The notes beneath the pieces were generated by a model that was given only the letters and a program-made list of their open reading frames with translations, ran no database searches and was not told the origin of the DNA. Positions 61,850-64,000 of a DNA stretch of 64,000 nucleotides are shown one piece after another. Position numbers and translations under genes: made by a program. This DNA comes from Psychrobacillus psychrodurans. Its GTDB lineage: Bacteria; Bacillota; Bacilli; Bacillales_A; Planococcaceae. Numbering within the stretch: position 1 is the first letter of the stretch; the number at the start of each line of letters is the position of its first letter. Location of the stretch: positions 124,001 through 188,000 of the forward strand of contig FOUN01000006.1 in NCBI GenBank assembly GCA_900114885.1. The letters run 5' to 3'.

Positions 61850-63217
61850 CTATTTTGTTTTATTAGCAATTTCTATTGCACGATTGGTTCCTTCTGCTGC
61901 TGTATCTAGTACTTCTTGTGGGTCCATTCCCTGATATAGATTTTCTAATGCCGTTACAATTTGTTGACGGGATTCAGGGAATACAGATATTAAAGCACCT
62001 TGTGTTGCGATAGAAGGCTCAGTACTTTGCAATTGATCTACAGTTACTTTTAACTGTGGTGTAACCTCCCATGCATCTTTGACGATTTGTTCGTCGTATG
62101 CAGATGGGTTGATCGCAAAGTAACCTGTTTCTAAATGCCATTTTGCTTGAACTTCAGGAGTAGTTAAGTATTTCATAAATTCCCATGCTGCCTCTTGCTC
62201 TGCCTCCGCAATTCCTTTAGACATCCATAGTGATGCTCCACCTATAACAACGCCATTACGCTTTACTTCATCTGCGTATGGGATATATGCTGCACCTACT
62301 TCAAATGGAGCGTTATCAATAATACCTTTTATACCCGCAGAGGAATCCATATACATTGCAACTTTTCCAGATTGGAATGCTGCACGGATATCATCCCAGT
62401 TTGTTCCGAAGTTTCCGAAAGTCCCTGCTTTGTTCATAGTATCTAGGAACCTAAATACATTAAGTCCTTCTGGTCCATTGAAAGTAGCTTTTGTTGCATC
62501 TCCTGCACGACCATTTTCTTCATCTACATATAGTCCACCTTGCGTTGCCACTAACTCTTCAAAAAACCATCCGTATGTTAGCATGGAGAAGCCCTTCATA
62601 TCATCTGTTTTCAATTTTGCAGCTGCATCAATAACCTCCGAAAATGTTTCTGGGGCTTTTTCTGGATCAAGACCTGCTGCTTTAAATGCATCTTTGTTGT
62701 ATAGCATTACTGGTGTGGATGAGTTAAACGGCATAGAGTATAACTGATCATCTACTGTGTAGTAATTTAAAATATTTTCTTCAAGTTGAGAAATGTCGTA
62801 TTTATCTTTATCAATAAATTTCTGAATCGGCTCTACAAAGCCACTATCAATCATATATTTTGTTCCAACTTCAAACACCTGCGTTATGGCAGGGGCATCT
62901 TTTGTACCTCCAACACTACGAAGCTTTGTTAATGATTCTTCATATGACCCTTGGAATTCTGCCTGCACTTCGTATTTATCTTGAGATGTATTAAAGTCTG
63001 CAACAATTGCATCTAAGGAAACTTGACCTGCTCCAGACATTGCATGCCAAAAAGAAATGACAGTTTTGCCTTCTTCATTGGTTACTACTTCTTTTTCGGT
63101 TTCCGCCTCATTACCGTCCGTTTCAGACGAACTACTCTCACTGTTTGTACATGCTACTAAAGCAAAAAGACTAAGTAATAATAAAGCTAATAATGCAAAT
63201 TTTGATGAGTTCTTCAT
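61850..63217 (-). CDS. ABC transporter substrate-binding lipoprotein, UgpB-like
   Basis: This 455-aa lipoprotein has a signal peptide and the lipobox LVAC at residue about 23 (LLLLSLFALVACTNSES), followed by a Ser/Glu linker. The mature part fits the extracellular solute-binding family 1: TVISFWHAMSGAGQVSLDAI, PFNSSTPVMLYNKDAFKAAGL and ITPQL-type segments. It most resembles glycerol-3-phosphate/sugar binding proteins (UgpB). It lies 37 nt downstream of the permease gene on the same strand, so the operon runs permease then binding protein. Confidence 0.88.
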   Translation of the reverse strand: MKNSSKFALLALLLLSLFALVACTNSESSSSETDGNEAETEKEVVTNEEGKTVISFWHAMSGAGQVSLDAIVADFNTSQDKYEVQAEFQGSYEESLTKLRSVGGTKDAPAITQVFEVGTKYMIDSGFVEPIQKFIDKDKYDISQLEENILNYYTVDDQLYSMPFNSSTPVMLYNKDAFKAAGLDPEKAPETFSEVIDAAAKLKTDDMKGFSMLTYGWFFEELVATQGGLYVDEENGRAGDATKATFNGPEGLNVFRFLDTMNKAGTFGNFGTNWDDIRAAFQSGKVAMYMDSSAGIKGIIDNAPFEVGAAYIPYADEVKRNGVVIGGASLWMSKGIAEAEQEAAWEFMKYLTTPEVQAKWHLETGYFAINPSAYDEQIVKDAWEVTPQLKVTVDQLQSTEPSIATQGALISVFPESRQQIVTALENLYQGMDPQEVLDTAAEGTNRAIEIANKTK

Positions 63218-63254
63218 ATTTAAAATACACCTCTTTTTTAGTTTTGAACAACCG

Positions 63255-64000
63255 TTATTTTAGAGCTCCTTGCGTTAACCCTTTTTGTAATTGCTTTTGA
63301 CCTAAAAATAATAATAGTAGTGTTGGTATAATAACTACAATTACCCCCGCCATAACCACCCCCCATTCTGTAGCTACTTCTTGCGATTGAAGTTGCTTTA
63401 AACCAATTTGGACGGTTCGAACGGAATTATTAGTAGTCACTAGAAGTGGCCATAAATACATATTCCATGTCGTCAAAAACCCATAAGCACCTAATGTAAC
63501 AAGACTTGTCTTAGAAACAGGCAAAACTACGCGAAAGAAAAATCCAAACTTACTTAGTCCTGCTATTTGTGAAGCCTCATGGAGCTCTTTTGGAATAGTT
63601 TTAAAATGCTGTCTCAGTAAAAAAGTACCAAATGCCAAAGCAAAAAACGGTAATGTCATTCCTTGATAAGTATTAATCCAGTCTAGTTTTTGAATGGTGA
63701 AGAAGTTAGGAATCATCGTAGCTTCCCATGGAATCATCATTGTTGATATAAATAAGAAAAAGATAAAATCTCTACCCTTAAACGGGATAAATACAAATGC
63801 ATATGCAGCCAAACTACAAACGACTAACTGACCAAGCATTACACCGAGTGAAACGACAAAACTATTTATCAAATAATTAAATAAAGGAAGTCGCTCAAAT
63901 ACCTTTACATAATTATCTAGACTAAAGGTAGACGGCAGTAACTTACCGGATAAAATCTCACCGCCAGTCATGAAACTTATCATAAATGCATAAATGATAG
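63255..64000 (-). CDS. Carbohydrate ABC permease UgpE-like, partial
   Basis: The reading frame continues to the right edge, so the 5' end is missing. The visible residues begin IIYAFMISFMTGGEILSGKL. It has four to five helices, and the binding-protein-dependent permease loop reads IPKELHEASQIAGLSKFGFF, the EAA motif that docks on the ATPase. It ends QKQLQKGLTQGALK, as do UgpE/MalG-type permeases. It works with the 61850 lipoprotein; the partner permease and ATPase should lie beyond the window. Confidence 0.9.
   Translation of the reverse strand, partial: IIYAFMISFMTGGEILSGKLLPSTFSLDNYVKVFERLPLFNYLINSFVVSLGVMLGQLVVCSLAAYAFVFIPFKGRDFIFFLFISTMMIPWEATMIPNFFTIQKLDWINTYQGMTLPFFALAFGTFLLRQHFKTIPKELHEASQIAGLSKFGFFFRVVLPVSKTSLVTLGAYGFLTTWNMYLWPLLVTTNNSVRTVQIGLKQLQSQEVATEWGVVMAGVIVVIIPTLLLLFLGQKQLQKGLTQGALK

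Noticed and set aside
1-64000. CRISPR array, prophage or conjugative element
   Set aside because: No regularly spaced identical repeats with unique spacers of CRISPR length, no phage structural or lysis genes, and no conjugation genes were found. The only mobile-gene traces are the IS110 and recombinase remnants.

Overview
The window is low-GC DNA with the gene content of a Bacillales bacterium. Bacillus-type YqeY, YwbE, DUF3243, DUF2187, RecQ and DbpA proteins, many GGAGG-type ribosome sites with TTG/GTG starts, Fur boxes and a BirA-type operator all fit. My best guess is the Planococcaceae/Caryophanaceae side of the order (Psychrobacillus, Lysinibacillus, Sporosarcina relatives); this is judged from gene content and repeat style, not from a search. 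No rRNA, tRNA or CRISPR array was seen.

Layout. 1-6 kb: a DUF6176 start at the left edge, a DUF2087 regulator with a GIY-YIG protein, an M3 oligoendopeptidase with an RDD membrane protein, a chemotaxis-receptor remnant, and a TetR/short-chain dehydrogenase pair. 6.2-17.9 kb: an accessory region of mostly short, unrelated, minus-strand genes (GNAT, DUF1569, serine hydrolase, YesK-like, MFS and orphans). Most are separated by copies of one imperfect inverted repeat, TTCAACTAA-(about 9 nt)-TTAGTTGAA, often carrying an intrinsic terminator. A decayed tyrosine-recombinase gene lies inside it, and a GntR/ABC operon and a broken IS110 transposase interrupt it. It looks like a gene-cassette array and is the most interesting part of the window.

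18-34 kb: housekeeping and metabolism. This includes YhhN, PepT, an EmrE-type exporter, malic enzyme, and a Fur-controlled pair made of an FhuF-like reductase and a divergent FsrA-like small RNA candidate. It continues with DUF3243, a frameshifted bioY behind a BirA-type operator, an AI-2E-family exporter, Nudix, DbpA, RecQ, an rRNA methyltransferase and YqeY. 34-42 kb: ferritin with an upstream Fur box, a YisP-like prenyl synthase homologue, MFS pumps with a MerR regulator, and an orphan membrane protein.

42-48 kb: an enolase-superfamily racemase with a GNAT, a divergent regulator, an NhaC antiporter and an M20 deacylase. Shared TCGTTAA repeats tie them together, and the set resembles the N-succinyl-amino-acid-racemase route for turning D- into L-amino acids. 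48-64 kb: YwbE, a frameshifted DUF488, a DHA2 pump with TetR, an S-layer-anchored YcdB/YcdC protein, PpiB, a GntR-DUF1648 pair, D-serine ammonia-lyase with a GNAT, TrhO, a Ca2+/H+ antiporter and the start of a glycerol-3-phosphate/sugar ABC transporter that runs off the right edge.

Several families of dispersed, terminally inverted intergenic repeats are scattered through the window, near 5.8, 18.0, 22.7, 35.8, 38.5, 42.1 and 55.2-55.6 kb. Three genes (bioY, a cupin, DUF488) carry single-base frameshifts, two of them in homopolymers. These may be sequencing errors or recent mutations.
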